Source: DAISJD01 sp036821645
GTDB lineage: Bacteria; Pseudomonadota; Alphaproteobacteria; ATCC43930; CGMCC-115725
Length of the DNA stretch: 23,057 nt
Direction: 5' to 3'
NCBI GenBank assembly: GCA_036821645.1
Contig: DAISJD010000038.1
Span: 1-23,057, forward strand
In this document: positions 1 through 8,382 of the stretch, one piece after another
Layout: every line of letters begins with the position of its first letter
Numbering within the stretch: the stretch's first letter is position 1
The notes under the pieces: generated by a model
What the model was told of the DNA's origin: nothing
The model's input: only the letters and a program-made list of their open reading frames with translations
Database searches by the model: none
Made by a program: the position numbers and the translations under genes

Positions 1-1
1 G

Positions 2-715
2 AGCACACTTTGGCCTTCGCCTTTGCGCGAGATGGACGACCCCTTGCCGACCCTGCCACCGATTTATTGGCGGGGCTTGATCCTGCGGATGCGGCGGGTG
101 TTTTGTCTGTTATTTGTGACCGGGCTTGGGGTCGATCTCTGTCGATTCTGGTTGCCTGCCCATCTGTTGGCCTTTTGGCATGTCGATTTTCGATTCGGCG
201 ATATTGCGGCCCCAATCTTGGCGCTGGCCATTGCCGGGGGGATTCTGTTCGGCGGTTTCATCACTGATCGCGTCTTGATCTCTAGCGGCAATATCAAGGC
301 GGCGCGGCAACTGGTCCCGGCGATCGGCTTTCTCATCGCCTTCATCGCCTTGTTGATGATCAGAGAGGGGACGGACGACAGTCCCATTACCCTGATGGCC
401 GCCCTCGCTCTGTTTGGTCTTGAGACATGTTTCATTCCCTTATGGTTGATTGCCGTCGATGTCGGGCGGGAAAGGACGCCTGCGACCCTTGCGGTGGCCG
501 GGGCGGGTCTCAGTCTTGCTGCCTTGTTGGCACCGAGCCGCCTCGTTGAGTGGACGGGGCTTTGGCTTGTCGTGTGGGGGGCAAGTGTCGCCTTGATCGG
601 GCTTATGACCCTGATTGCGTTCGGATTGCGCCCAGATCTGGAATTGCCCGATCCACCCCCACCGCCGCCGCCGCCGACCGAAGAAGAACAGGCCGCGGCG
701 GCAAAGAAGAAATAA
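2..715 (+). CDS. MFS-type transporter, C-terminal part (5' end outside window)
   Basis: The frame is open to the left edge, so only the C-terminal half is present (about 237 residues) and the true start lies upstream. It shows about six hydrophobic segments. The Gly-rich stretch GGILFGGFITDRVL resembles the TM8-9 loop of major facilitator transporters (small residues, then a D-R pair), and a basic loop (residues KAARQ) follows. I infer the second six-helix bundle of a 12-TM carrier in the inner membrane; the substrate cannot be told. The protein ends in a cytoplasmic tail with eight consecutive prolines, a TEEEQ stretch, four alanines and three lysines, which is unusual for the family. It converges on rpiA, with only 15 bases between the stop codons. 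A different multi-pass protein remains possible. Confidence 0.7.
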   Translation, partial: STLWPSPLREMDDPLPTLPPIYWRGLILRMRRVFCLLFVTGLGVDLCRFWLPAHLLAFWHVDFRFGDIAAPILALAIAGGILFGGFITDRVLISSGNIKAARQLVPAIGFLIAFIALLMIREGTDDSPITLMAALALFGLETCFIPLWLIAVDVGRERTPATLAVAGAGLSLAALLAPSRLVEWTGLWLVVWGASVALIGLMTLIAFGLRPDLELPDPPPPPPPPTEEEQAAAAKKK

Positions 716-730
716 GCGGCATGGGGCCTC

Positions 731-1423
731 TTATCGTGTCAGATGCTCGATCCCGCCCGGGGCGGCAATGATCACTTCCGTTGCGAGATCGATGAAAAGG
801 CCCGTATCGACGACCCCGGTTAGGGCCTTCAGATCGCGGGCAAGGTCGGCTGCATCGTCGATCGTGCCGAATTGGCAATCGATGATGAAATTGCCGCCAT
901 CGGTGACGAAGGGTTGTCCGTCCCGACCGAGGCGCAGATGAGGGGCGGCCCCGAGATCCGCCAGACGTTTGCCGGTTGCTTGCCAGCCAAAGCGCACGAC
1001 TTCGACGGGAACGGGACAAAAACGACCGAAGGGACCCGCGAGTTTCGTGTGATCGACCATGATGCACAGGCGTTTGGAAGCAAACGCGACGATCTTTTCC
1101 CGCAACAAAGCCCCCCCCAACCCCTTGATCAGGCTGAGACCCTGCCGATCGACCGCATCCGCCCCGTCGATGGTGAGATCGACCACGGGGTGCGTGCCGA
1201 GGTCGGTCAGGGGGATATGCAGTCGGTTTGCCTGAGCCGCCGTTGCCTCCGAGGTCGGGATGCCCAAAAACGTCAGTCCTTCTTCCGCCATGCGCCGGGC
1301 GAGCGCATCGACGGCAAGGGCTGCGGTCGATCCGGTGCCCAATCCAACGATCATGCCCGGTTCCACCCGATGGGCCGCTTCATGGGCCGCTTGGCGTTTC
1401 AAATCGGTAAGATCGGTCGTCAT
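731..1423 (-). CDS. rpiA: Ribose-5-phosphate isomerase A
   Basis: RpiA interconverts ribose 5-phosphate and ribulose 5-phosphate in the non-oxidative pentose phosphate pathway (cytosol). The 230-residue length suits the family. Visible motifs in order are GLGTGSTA (phosphate loop), SEAT, DGADAVD, KGLGGALLREK and TDGGNFIID, then GVVDTGLF near the C-terminus. The Asp pair, the Lys after the DGAD block and the Glu of REK, which match the E. coli active-site residues, are all present; E. coli has DGADE where this has DGADA. The frame is open to 1663, but homology begins at MTTDLTDL and an AAAGGA ribosome binding site lies 7 bases upstream of that ATG, so 1423 is chosen. It lies about 100 bases downstream of rpe on the same strand and is probably cotranscribed with it. 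Confidence 0.95.
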   Translation of the reverse strand: MTTDLTDLKRQAAHEAAHRVEPGMIVGLGTGSTAALAVDALARRMAEEGLTFLGIPTSEATAAQANRLHIPLTDLGTHPVVDLTIDGADAVDRQGLSLIKGLGGALLREKIVAFASKRLCIMVDHTKLAGPFGRFCPVPVEVVRFGWQATGKRLADLGAAPHLRLGRDGQPFVTDGGNFIIDCQFGTIDDAADLARDLKALTGVVDTGLFIDLATEVIIAAPGGIEHLTR

Positions 1424-1507
1424 GGTTTCATCCTTTGGATCGGCACGGTGAAGGCCAGGGTGAGGTGAACGCCGGTTTGATCCGACGCCCATCATACAAG
1501 GGGCAAG

Positions 1508-1523
1508 GCCCCAATATTGGGGC
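1508..1523 (-). other. 16-bp perfect palindrome directly after the rpe stop
   Basis: GCCCCAATATTGGGGC is a perfect inverted repeat that abuts the rpe stop codon (1524-1526). It lies in the roughly 100-base gap before rpiA. The bases following it on the minus strand are C-rich with no U-run, so it is not a standard intrinsic terminator. It could stabilise the rpe 3' end, reduce read-through into rpiA, or bind a dimeric protein; nothing in the sequence decides between these. Confidence 0.4.
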
Positions 1524-2216
1524 TCAGGGATGGTTTCGCGGTCGCAGGGCCGCAATGGCGGCGGCATAATCGGGGGCTCCGTAAACGGCTGCCCCGGCGA
1601 CGAGCGCGTCGGCACCGGCTGCGATGACGGCGGGGGCGGTTTCGGGATTGATACCGCCGTCAACCTCGATCAAGGGGGCGAGCCCCTGGGCATCGGCCAT
1701 GGCGCGTACCGTTCGGATTTTGTGCAGGCTTTCGGGGATGAATTTTTGCCCGCCAAAGCCGGGATTGACCGACATGATCAAGACGATGTCGCAGAGGGGC
1801 AAGACATACTCCAAGATCGCGGGCGGCGTTGCGGGATTGAGGACGGCCCCCGCCTTCTTGCCCAGATCCCGGATTTGTCCCAAAGCCCGATGCAGATGGA
1901 TGGTCGCTGTAGATTCGGCATGGATCAGAATGTGATCGGCACCGGCCCTGGCAAACTCGCCGATATATTTTTCCGGCTCGACAATCATCAAATGAACGTC
2001 CAGCGGTTTTTGGGTGGCCCGGCGCAGGGCGGCCACCACACCCGGCCCGATCGTCATGTTGGGGACGAACCGACCATCCATGACATCGACATGAATCCAA
2101 TCCGCACCCGCCTGATCCACCGCCGCCACTTCGGCACCAAGGCATAGGAAATCGGCGGAGAGGATCGATGGGGCGATTACGATCGGGCGGGTCAGCGTCG
2201 GGGCAGGGAGGGACAT
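1524..2216 (-). CDS. rpe: Ribulose-phosphate 3-epimerase
   Basis: Rpe converts ribulose 5-phosphate to xylulose 5-phosphate (cytosolic TIM barrel). At 230 residues it has the normal length. The family motifs are complete: APSILSADF near residue 14, HVDVMDGRFVPN with the metal-site His and Asp, DVHLMI, LNPATP, the MSVNPGFGGQKF phosphate-binding block and EVDGGI with the second catalytic Asp. The ATG at 2216 has an AAGG ribosome binding site 8 bases upstream. It lies between tal-pgi and rpiA on the same strand. A terminator separates it from tal-pgi, and a promoter candidate overlaps that terminator, so rpe probably starts its own transcript with rpiA. Confidence 0.97.
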   Translation of the reverse strand: MSLPAPTLTRPIVIAPSILSADFLCLGAEVAAVDQAGADWIHVDVMDGRFVPNMTIGPGVVAALRRATQKPLDVHLMIVEPEKYIGEFARAGADHILIHAESTATIHLHRALGQIRDLGKKAGAVLNPATPPAILEYVLPLCDIVLIMSVNPGFGGQKFIPESLHKIRTVRAMADAQGLAPLIEVDGGINPETAPAVIAAGADALVAGAAVYGAPDYAAAIAALRPRNHP

Positions 2217-2253
2217 GGAAAACCTTGTGATAAAGACCGATGCGTTGCGTCAT

Positions 2254-2304
2254 AAAAAAACCGGATAAATCCCACCCCGCCGAGGGGTCGGGCTTTATCC
2301 GGTT
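2254..2304 (-). terminator. Intrinsic terminator of tal-pgi
   Basis: On the minus strand an 11-bp perfect outer stem (arms 2294-2304 and 2259-2269) encloses an imperfect GC-rich inner stem. Seven T residues (2260-2254) follow or complete the arm. This is a textbook rho-independent terminator 45 bases after the tal-pgi stop. The plus-strand side lacks a T-run, so it should act only on minus-strand transcripts. Confidence 0.85.
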
Positions 2305-2331
2305 ATATAATGCGGTCCGGCCTTATGGCAA
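2304..2331 (-). promoter_or_regulatory. Candidate sigma-70 promoter of rpe-rpiA
   Basis: Read on the minus strand: TTGCCA (2331-2326), 16 bases, TATATA (2309-2304). The -35 box matches five of six consensus bases and the -10 box is AT-only. The predicted start near 2297 falls inside the first arm of the tal-pgi terminator. This is an inference from sequence alone. Confidence 0.5.
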
Positions 2332-2348
2332 AGAGAAGCTTCCGCCCC

Positions 2349-5231
2349 TCATGCCGATTGCGCCTCTACGCTTGTCCGTTGTGCCGCAACCTCAGCCAAG
2401 GCGGCTCGAACCGCCTGGGTCAGATCGCGCAGCCCCCCGTCGAGATTGGGGCCGAGATGCAGGCGCAGCGCCCGACGTCCCCGTTCGGCCAAGACGTCGA
2501 AATCCCCACGGGCCTGGGCTGCTTTGACCACACCAAACGTGTAGCGCCGATGGGGCACGGCGAGATCGGCCACGTCGTCGCACGTGATTTGCAGGAAAAG
2601 CCCCGTATTCGGTCCGCCCTTATAGGCTTGGCCGGTCGAATGGAGAAAACGCGGTCCGAACCCGACGACGGTTGCAATCGACAGTGCATCGCGCATGATC
2701 GCGCGAAGTTCGGTGAGGGCCGCCTCGGTTTTTGCCGTGCGGGGGATATAGGCCAGAAGGGCGGCGTAATCGCCGGGATTGGCCCGGCTGAAATGGGCCG
2801 CAAGCACGGCTGAGAGGTCGCTATGGGTTGCGGCGTCCAGCAGGGCTTCGGTATTGTTGGGATCGGCATAGAGCCTGATGCCGTCCGTTTCAAAGAAAGG
2901 GGCCTCGTCCGGCAGATGCCCGTCGCGCTCGTAACCGTCGGTCAGGCTGCGGGTTGCGACTTTGGAGGCTTCGACATCGGGTTGGTCGAAAGGATTGATC
3001 CCAAGAATGGATCCGGCAACGGCCGTTGCCATTTCCCAATGGAAGAAAGCCTGACCGAGTTGGTAGGGATCGGCCAGAACCAAGCGGACGATCGGGTGGC
3101 CGAAAGCGGCCAAGGTGTCAAGCTCGCCTTGGCGCGGATCGGGGGCATCGCGCAGGGAAAGATGGATGAACAGCCGGTCATGACCATAGGCGGCAGGCGA
3201 TCCAAGCGGTTCGCCATCGACGGGGATGATGGCAATCCCATCTTTGCCGGTCGATTCCGCCACCAGTTGTTCGACCCAAACGCCGAACGCTTCGAGGCCG
3301 GGGCCGGGGATTAAGGTCAGTTTGTCCCGTCCTTGTTGAGCGGCAATCCCCAAAATGGCCCCAAGCCGAACGCCGGGATTGAGCGGGGCCGGGACATCGG
3401 CACCGCAACTGCGTACCATGACGGCAGTTTCATCGAGGAAGCGTTTGATATCGATGCCGCAGGCGGCGGCAGGGACGAGGCCGAAGGCGGAGAGCACGGA
3501 ATAACGCCCGCCAATCGAGGCTTCGCCCCGGAAAAGTTTGGCGAACCCTTCGTCATGGGCCATTTTTTCAAGGGGGGAACCCGGATCGGTGACGGCGATA
3601 AACCGCTGTGCCGCTTGTTCCGCCCCAAGCCGTTTGCGCACGCGCTCGAAGAAATGCAGTTTGAGAATATTGGGTTCAAGCGTGGCCCCGGCTTTGGACG
3701 AAAAGATGAACAAGGTATTGCCGGGATCGATTTGCGCATCGACCAGACGAATTTGGGTCGGGTCCGTCGAATCGAGGACAATGAGCTGCGGTGCGCCGGG
3801 TGCACGGGGCAGGATCGCGGAAATAACCTCGGGTCCGAGGGAGGAACCACCCATGCCGAGTAAGACGACATGTTCGAACCCGGTGGCAAGGGTTGCAAGC
3901 CGGTCGAGGGATTCGAAGAGAGACTGACTGGGCGGCACGGCATGAAGCCAACCCAACCAATTTTCTTCGTCCTCGTCGGTCCAGAGACTGGCATCTTTTT
4001 GCCAAAGCCGCTGCACGCGCCCTTCGACCCGCCACCGTTCGATTTCATCGGCGACCGCGGTCCCGATTTCGGTCGGCAGCGTCGTTTCGAGTTTGACGAG
4101 CCGTTGGCCCAAATGGGTCCGACGTTTCGTTTCGACGGTTTGCAGCAGACGATCGAACGCATCGCGGAACTGGACGATCCCATCTTGTTGCAGGTGGGTC
4201 GTTATCGATGCCACGTCGATCCCGTTGGACTTCAAAGCCTGAAGGCGCGTATCGGCAAGGTCGAGCCCGTCGAGCAGGGCCCCGCGGGCCGTGCCGTGAT
4301 TGCGAAACACAGACATGGTTTCCGGTTCCATTGTGTTGATCGTGTCGGGTCCGATTAAGCGGTCGACATAATATGTGGCACCGTAGGCGGGATCCTGACA
4401 GCCGGTCGACGCCCAGAGCAGGCGCTGCGTCTGGGCCCCCCGTTCCGCCAGCCGCTTCCAGGCGGCGCTGTTGGTGAGGGTGCGATAATGGGCGTAGCAG
4501 GATTGGGCGGTCAAAATGCCGACCGTGCCGAGTGCGGCTGAAAGCTTGGCGCGTTGGGTAACGATTTCCGTCTTATCGTGCGCTTCGCGCAGCCGCCGGT
4601 CGACGGCAAGATCGATCCGGCTGATGAAGATACTGGCCACGCTTGCAACCGCACTCAGATCGAATTGGTGGGTGGCCCGCCGTTCGAGACCGGTGCGAAA
4701 CGCATCGGCGACACGCCCATAGGTGGCGCGATCGAAAATTAGGGTCGCGTTGACATTGATTCCATCGGCAATCAACCCCTCGATCGCCGCGATCCCGGCG
4801 GCGGTTGCCGGTATCTTGACCATCAGGTTCGGTCTGCCCACCCGTTGCCAGAGTCTGCGCGCCTCTTGCAGGGTTGCCTGCGCATCGTGGGCGAGGTGGG
4901 GGGATACTTCGAGACTGACATAGCCCTCGCGGCGCTTGCTGGATCGGTAGATCGGCAGCAGCCGGTCCGCGGCCAATTGCACGTCACGAATGGCGACCGT
5001 CTCATAGAGTGCCATCGGCCCCTGATCGCCCTGGCGCAAAATTTTGTCGAGCGGCGCGTCATAATCGGCAGATTGGCTAAGAGCGCGCTCGAAAATGGCG
5101 GGATTGGAGGTAATCCCGACGACACCGTCCTCGGCAATGAAACGTTCAAGCTCGGGTCCGACGAGGCTGCGGCGCATGAAGTCCAGCCAGACCGATTGAC
5201 CGAGCAAAGGCAGGGCCTGTAACGGGTTCAT
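2349..5231 (-). CDS. tal-pgi: Bifunctional transaldolase / glucose-6-phosphate isomerase
   Basis: This 960-residue fusion combines two sugar-phosphate enzymes. Residues 1-370 are a transaldolase of the mycobacterial/cyanobacterial type: TSNPAIFE at 41-48, the Schiff-base lysine K139 in MVKIPAT, and INVNATLIF after it. Residues 400-960 are a phosphoglucose isomerase: GMGGSSLGPE (459-468), VTDPGSPLE, AESTGK with the likely catalytic E659, INPFDQPDVEASK with Q750 and K757, and GPRFLHSTGQAYKGGPNTG near 859-877. The sugar-phosphate loop reads SSKAGATLEP (511-520), where the common form is SKSGTT or SKSGGT. The frame is open to 5285, but homology begins at MNPLQALPLLGQSVWLD, and AGAGG lies 8 bases upstream of the ATG at 5231, so that start is preferred over the one 54 bases further up. 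Fusions of this kind are known from acetic acid bacteria and other alphaproteobacteria. A terminator follows. Confidence 0.95.
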   Translation of the reverse strand: MNPLQALPLLGQSVWLDFMRRSLVGPELERFIAEDGVVGITSNPAIFERALSQSADYDAPLDKILRQGDQGPMALYETVAIRDVQLAADRLLPIYRSSKRREGYVSLEVSPHLAHDAQATLQEARRLWQRVGRPNLMVKIPATAAGIAAIEGLIADGINVNATLIFDRATYGRVADAFRTGLERRATHQFDLSAVASVASIFISRIDLAVDRRLREAHDKTEIVTQRAKLSAALGTVGILTAQSCYAHYRTLTNSAAWKRLAERGAQTQRLLWASTGCQDPAYGATYYVDRLIGPDTINTMEPETMSVFRNHGTARGALLDGLDLADTRLQALKSNGIDVASITTHLQQDGIVQFRDAFDRLLQTVETKRRTHLGQRLVKLETTLPTEIGTAVADEIERWRVEGRVQRLWQKDASLWTDEDEENWLGWLHAVPPSQSLFESLDRLATLATGFEHVVLLGMGGSSLGPEVISAILPRAPGAPQLIVLDSTDPTQIRLVDAQIDPGNTLFIFSSKAGATLEPNILKLHFFERVRKRLGAEQAAQRFIAVTDPGSPLEKMAHDEGFAKLFRGEASIGGRYSVLSAFGLVPAAACGIDIKRFLDETAVMVRSCGADVPAPLNPGVRLGAILGIAAQQGRDKLTLIPGPGLEAFGVWVEQLVAESTGKDGIAIIPVDGEPLGSPAAYGHDRLFIHLSLRDAPDPRQGELDTLAAFGHPIVRLVLADPYQLGQAFFHWEMATAVAGSILGINPFDQPDVEASKVATRSLTDGYERDGHLPDEAPFFETDGIRLYADPNNTEALLDAATHSDLSAVLAAHFSRANPGDYAALLAYIPRTAKTEAALTELRAIMRDALSIATVVGFGPRFLHSTGQAYKGGPNTGLFLQITCDDVADLAVPHRRYTFGVVKAAQARGDFDVLAERGRRALRLHLGPNLDGGLRDLTQAVRAALAEVAAQRTSVEAQSA

Positions 5232-5387
5232 AATGCGGGCCTCTTGGAGGCGAGGAGAGAGGGGGAGTCTCGTGATCTGTGCCATGACCCTATAACGGAC
5301 GAGAGGGCGTCTTTACTCCCGTGCCGAAGGTGAAAAAATGCGGGTTCGGCGTAAAATTATTTCTGCAAATTATCCCTGCGCTGCCCG

Positions 5388-5867
5388 CTACAGAGTTTTT
5401 GCCAAAAAAAGGCTGAGTGGGTCTTCTTGGTAGGACCCAAAAGGAGGGATTGCGTCATACCCCCTTCGACGATAGAGCCCGATTGCTTCGGGTTGGTAAA
5501 TGCCGGTTTCGAGTTTGAGACAGGCAAGGCCCCGTGACCGGGCCGATGTTTCGAGTGCCGAGAGCATCAAGCCGCCATAGCCACGTCCCCGCACCGCAGG
5601 CGATAGGAACATGCGCTTGATTTCACCCCACCGCCCGTTCTCATCTTGCGTGATGAGGAGAGCGCCGGTCGCGACGGCGGCCCCATCGAGGCGACCGACT
5701 AAAAACAGGCGACCCGGACCGATAAAGGCGTCGGCGGGGACCAAGTGATTGCTCTCAGCCGGATAAAGAGCGGCGTGATAGGCATCGCTTGCCGCCATTA
5801 AATCCAGGATGTCGGGGGGCGTCGGCAGTTCTTGGGCAATTCGAAACGACATGGCGGGAGCGGGCAT
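5388..5867 (-). CDS. GNAT family N-acetyltransferase
   Basis: A 159-residue single-domain GNAT protein that should transfer an acetyl group from acetyl-CoA; the acceptor is unknown. Motif A is clear: the beta4 strand GEIKRMFLSP (about residues 82-91) followed by the pyrophosphate loop RGRGYGGLML (R/Q-x-x-G-x-G pattern). A C-terminal motif B block LYRRRGYDAIPPFGSY matches the usual end of the fold. The segment YPAESNHL near residue 36 is seen in a subgroup of small bacterial GNATs. No good ribosome binding site precedes either the ATG at 5867 or the in-frame ATG at 5852, so the start is uncertain. It lies 56 bases after the ABC permease and upstream of tal-pgi on the same strand. Confidence 0.85.
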   Translation of the reverse strand: MPAPAMSFRIAQELPTPPDILDLMAASDAYHAALYPAESNHLVPADAFIGPGRLFLVGRLDGAAVATGALLITQDENGRWGEIKRMFLSPAVRGRGYGGLMLSALETSARSRGLACLKLETGIYQPEAIGLYRRRGYDAIPPFGSYQEDPLSLFLAKTL

Positions 5868-5880
5868 CGTTTGAGGGGGG

Positions 5881-5918
5881 AAAGGCGGTCGGTGCGTGCT
5901 GATGCCGCGACCGCCTCT
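5881..5918 (-). terminator. Hairpin after the ABC permease, probable weak terminator
   Basis: Perfect 8-bp arms GGCGGTCG (5884-5891) and CGACCGCC (5908-5915) flank a 16-base loop, and A/T pairs can lengthen the stem. On the minus strand only TTT, then a C-run, follows, so termination would be inefficient. It sits just after the permease stop codon (5924), which fits an operon end. Confidence 0.4.
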
Positions 5919-5923
5919 ATGGG

Positions 5924-7420
5924 TCAGCGGAGCTGATCCGTGTTTTTCATCAGGTGTCGGATCTTCAAGGGCTTGCCTGTGCGCAGCAGGTTGGCGGCAA
6001 AGATCTTGGACAGGAGACGAAATTCCAAGAACAAGAACACCAAGAGAATGGCCGCCGTTCCCATAATGGTGACGGTTGAAAGATTGTTATTCATCCGCGC
6101 CATCATAATATAGGGGGTAAAAGGCGGGATCCACGAGGCGATTTCGACCAGCTTGCTGTCCGGGTCGTAGATGGTAAATTTCAAGATGAACAACGGAACG
6201 GCAAGAATAGTGGTGACGGGGACGAGATAGCCTTGGGCATCTTGAACCGTGTCGCTCATCGATCCGATCGTCAAAAAGGCCATAGCGACCATTATATAAC
6301 CGGTGATGAAAAAGAAGATGAGGGAAATGATGTGACCGGGAGAGGCCAGTTCGATAAGACCGGGCCTCAGAAGATCCGACATATTGTTCGGCGAGAGCTG
6401 AATGGTGGTGAGCGTGATGGTAATCCAGATCAGTACGACGCTGATCCCGACACCGCCAATACCCAGAAGTTTGCCCAGCATCAATTCTGTCGAACTCATC
6501 GAACCCATCAAGGCTTCCAAGAGTTTATTGCTGCGTTCTTCGATCACGCTTTGCAACAGCATATTGCCGACGACGATCAGGCTCAGCCACAACAGCAACG
6601 TTACGCCTGCGGCGACGATCCGATTGTTGATCCGGGAATTGTTGACCGTTACCTGAGGGGGGCGGATGAATTGTGCCGCCAGTCGATCGATCTTGAGGCT
6701 TTCCAGATTAATACCTTGTTTTGTCAAGGCGTAGTCCATCTGACGCTTTTTATAGCCCTCTAGGATATATTCGACGAAGTCGCCAGGGATCCTACCGTTG
6801 GTCCAGAAATTGATATGGTCGGTTGTTGCATCCAGAGGCGGGATCTGGGCAACCGCGTAAAGCGCGCGATTGCCGTAATCAGTTTCGACTTCTTGGCCAT
6901 CTTCAAGATAGGGTTTCAGGATCTGTCGGATTTGTTCTGGATCGCTGACCCCTGCAAGCTCGGGCAATGTTTTGGCCAGGACGAGCGGGCGGGTATGTTC
7001 GTGGTAGGGTTGTGCCTCTGGCGGCAATTGCGGGGTTACCTCACGCGAGACTGTCTCGGTTCCCCCATCTTTGATGAATTGCTTGATTTCCTGTTTCGTA
7101 TAAAAGCGATCGTTGCGCCCCCAGAGGGCATCGGGGTTTTTCGGTTTGATTTTCCAGCGCATCGCATGGGCCGTAAGGCCGCCGAGCGCGCCGCGTTGAT
7201 GGCCGATTTCAAGTTCTTCTGCGGTATAAGCGGTCACAGTGCCGTCGGGATCGATCAGCATGGCGGCGGCCAGGGGGGGACCCGCTGCAAAATTGGTCAG
7301 ATTGCCGCTAATGACGGAAACCAGCATGGGCAGAAGGACGATGAGGCTTGTCAACCAAAATGCCTTGCTGCGCGTGATCTGCGTATATTCGCGATGAGCG
7401 ACGGCTAGAATACGGCGCAT
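5924..7420 (-). CDS. ABC-2 type exporter permease (NatB-like)
   Basis: A 498-residue integral membrane subunit. The N-terminus MRRILAVAHREYTQITRSKAFWLTS is typical of ABC-2 permeases of the NatB/YhaP group: an amphipathic interface helix leading into TM1 (about residues 22-45). A large extracytoplasmic domain of roughly 220 residues follows, then a cluster of about five hydrophobic segments from residue 270 on. The conserved EERSNKLLEALMGSMSSTELMLGK stretch lies between TM2 and TM3. The start is 3 bases after the stop of the ATPase gene, so the two form an operon and almost certainly one exporter. NatAB-type systems export sodium or xenobiotics in some bacteria, but the substrate here is not readable. 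Confidence 0.87.
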   Translation of the reverse strand: MRRILAVAHREYTQITRSKAFWLTSLIVLLPMLVSVISGNLTNFAAGPPLAAAMLIDPDGTVTAYTAEELEIGHQRGALGGLTAHAMRWKIKPKNPDALWGRNDRFYTKQEIKQFIKDGGTETVSREVTPQLPPEAQPYHEHTRPLVLAKTLPELAGVSDPEQIRQILKPYLEDGQEVETDYGNRALYAVAQIPPLDATTDHINFWTNGRIPGDFVEYILEGYKKRQMDYALTKQGINLESLKIDRLAAQFIRPPQVTVNNSRINNRIVAAGVTLLLWLSLIVVGNMLLQSVIEERSNKLLEALMGSMSSTELMLGKLLGIGGVGISVVLIWITITLTTIQLSPNNMSDLLRPGLIELASPGHIISLIFFFITGYIMVAMAFLTIGSMSDTVQDAQGYLVPVTTILAVPLFILKFTIYDPDSKLVEIASWIPPFTPYIMMARMNNNLSTVTIMGTAAILLVFLFLEFRLLSKIFAANLLRTGKPLKIRHLMKNTDQLR

Positions 7421-7423
7421 GAT

Positions 7424-8374
7424 TTACAGTTTCCCTGACGCGTTTGTATGAGCGGGGTCGGCAAGCTCGATGCCGTCCGGCCCGACCAAATGAACGAAAA
7501 TTTCGTGCAATGTCGGTTCGTAAGGGGAAAAACGGCTCAGTCGCATGCCACGGTCGAGACAATGGGCGATGATCGCCTGGTGGTCGGCACCGGGCATCAA
7601 ATCGAGATCCCAATGGGTTTCGCCGTTAGGCAGACGGTGGGTGCAACTGCGCACGACCCCTGGCATAGCGCCTGGCTCGCCGGAACCCACGAGGATGAGG
7701 CGCGGTGGGATCGTGTCGCGCGCTTCGCGCGAGGTGCCGTCGAACACCATATGACCGCGCCGCAAGAGAATGAAGCGATCGCACAACCGGTCGGCATGGG
7801 CCATGACGTGGGTTGAGAACATGACCGTCCCCCCCGCCTTGATCATGTCCAGAATAGCGGATTCGAGCATATTCTGATTGACCGGGTCTAGGCCGGAAAA
7901 GGGCTCGTCGAGAAGGAGCAATTCCGGGTTATGGACGAGGGCGGTCGCCAGTTGGATTTTTTGCGCATTGCCTTTCGACAGGGTGTCGATCCGGCGTTTG
8001 GCCACCTCGCCCAGACTGAACCGTTCCAAGATTTCATGACCGGCACGCCGCGCATCCCGGCTGCTCATCCCTTTCAAGGTTCCGAAATAGATGATCGTGT
8101 CGATGACGGTCATCGTGCGGTACAGCCCGCGTTCTTCTGCCAGAAACCCGATCTTGTCGAGGCTCGCCCGCGAGATGGGTTTGCCGAACAAGTTAATCGT
8201 GCCCTGCGATGGGGGGATGATGCCCAAAATCATGCGCAAACTGGTGGTTTTTCCAGCACCATTCGGTCCTAGAAAACCATAGATTTTGCCGGGTTCAACC
8301 GAAAAGCTCAAATCGGTGACAGCCGCAACAGAGCCGAATTGCCGAGACACATGGTCGAGGGATAAAACAGACAG
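7424..8374 (-). CDS. ABC transporter ATP-binding protein (NatA-like)
   Basis: Nucleotide-binding subunit of the exporter whose permease follows 3 bases later. Counting from L24 of the open frame, Walker A GPNGAGKTT lies at 36-44, the Q-loop position is FLAEERGLY (Glu as usual in the NatA group), the signature is LSKGNAQKIQ, Walker B is LLLLDEPFSGLDP and the switch His is in FSTHVM. About 100 further residues form the C-terminal domain common in this group. The frame is open to a TTG at 8443, but that TTG is itself the -35 box of a promoter candidate. AAGGAG (8388-8383) lies 8 bases before a CTG at 8374, where ABC homology (LSLDHVSRQFG) begins. I therefore place the start at CTG, giving 316 residues; a GTG at 8350 would cut into the first beta strand. 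Confidence 0.92.
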   Translation of the reverse strand: MSVLSLDHVSRQFGSVAAVTDLSFSVEPGKIYGFLGPNGAGKTTSLRMILGIIPPSQGTINLFGKPISRASLDKIGFLAEERGLYRTMTVIDTIIYFGTLKGMSSRDARRAGHEILERFSLGEVAKRRIDTLSKGNAQKIQLATALVHNPELLLLDEPFSGLDPVNQNMLESAILDMIKAGGTVMFSTHVMAHADRLCDRFILLRRGHMVFDGTSREARDTIPPRLILVGSGEPGAMPGVVRSCTHRLPNGETHWDLDLMPGADHQAIIAHCLDRGMRLSRFSPYEPTLHEIFVHLVGPDGIELADPAHTNASGKL

Positions 8375-8382
8375 GGTCTTTA

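Noticed and set aside
1530..2147. A 205-codon plus-strand frame antisense to rpe
   Set aside because: rpe has every family motif; the antisense frame is an effect of high G+C codon bias.
8130..8160. Glu instead of Gln in the Q-loop of the ABC ATPase
   Set aside because: The EERGLY form is normal for the NatA group of ABC-2 exporters.
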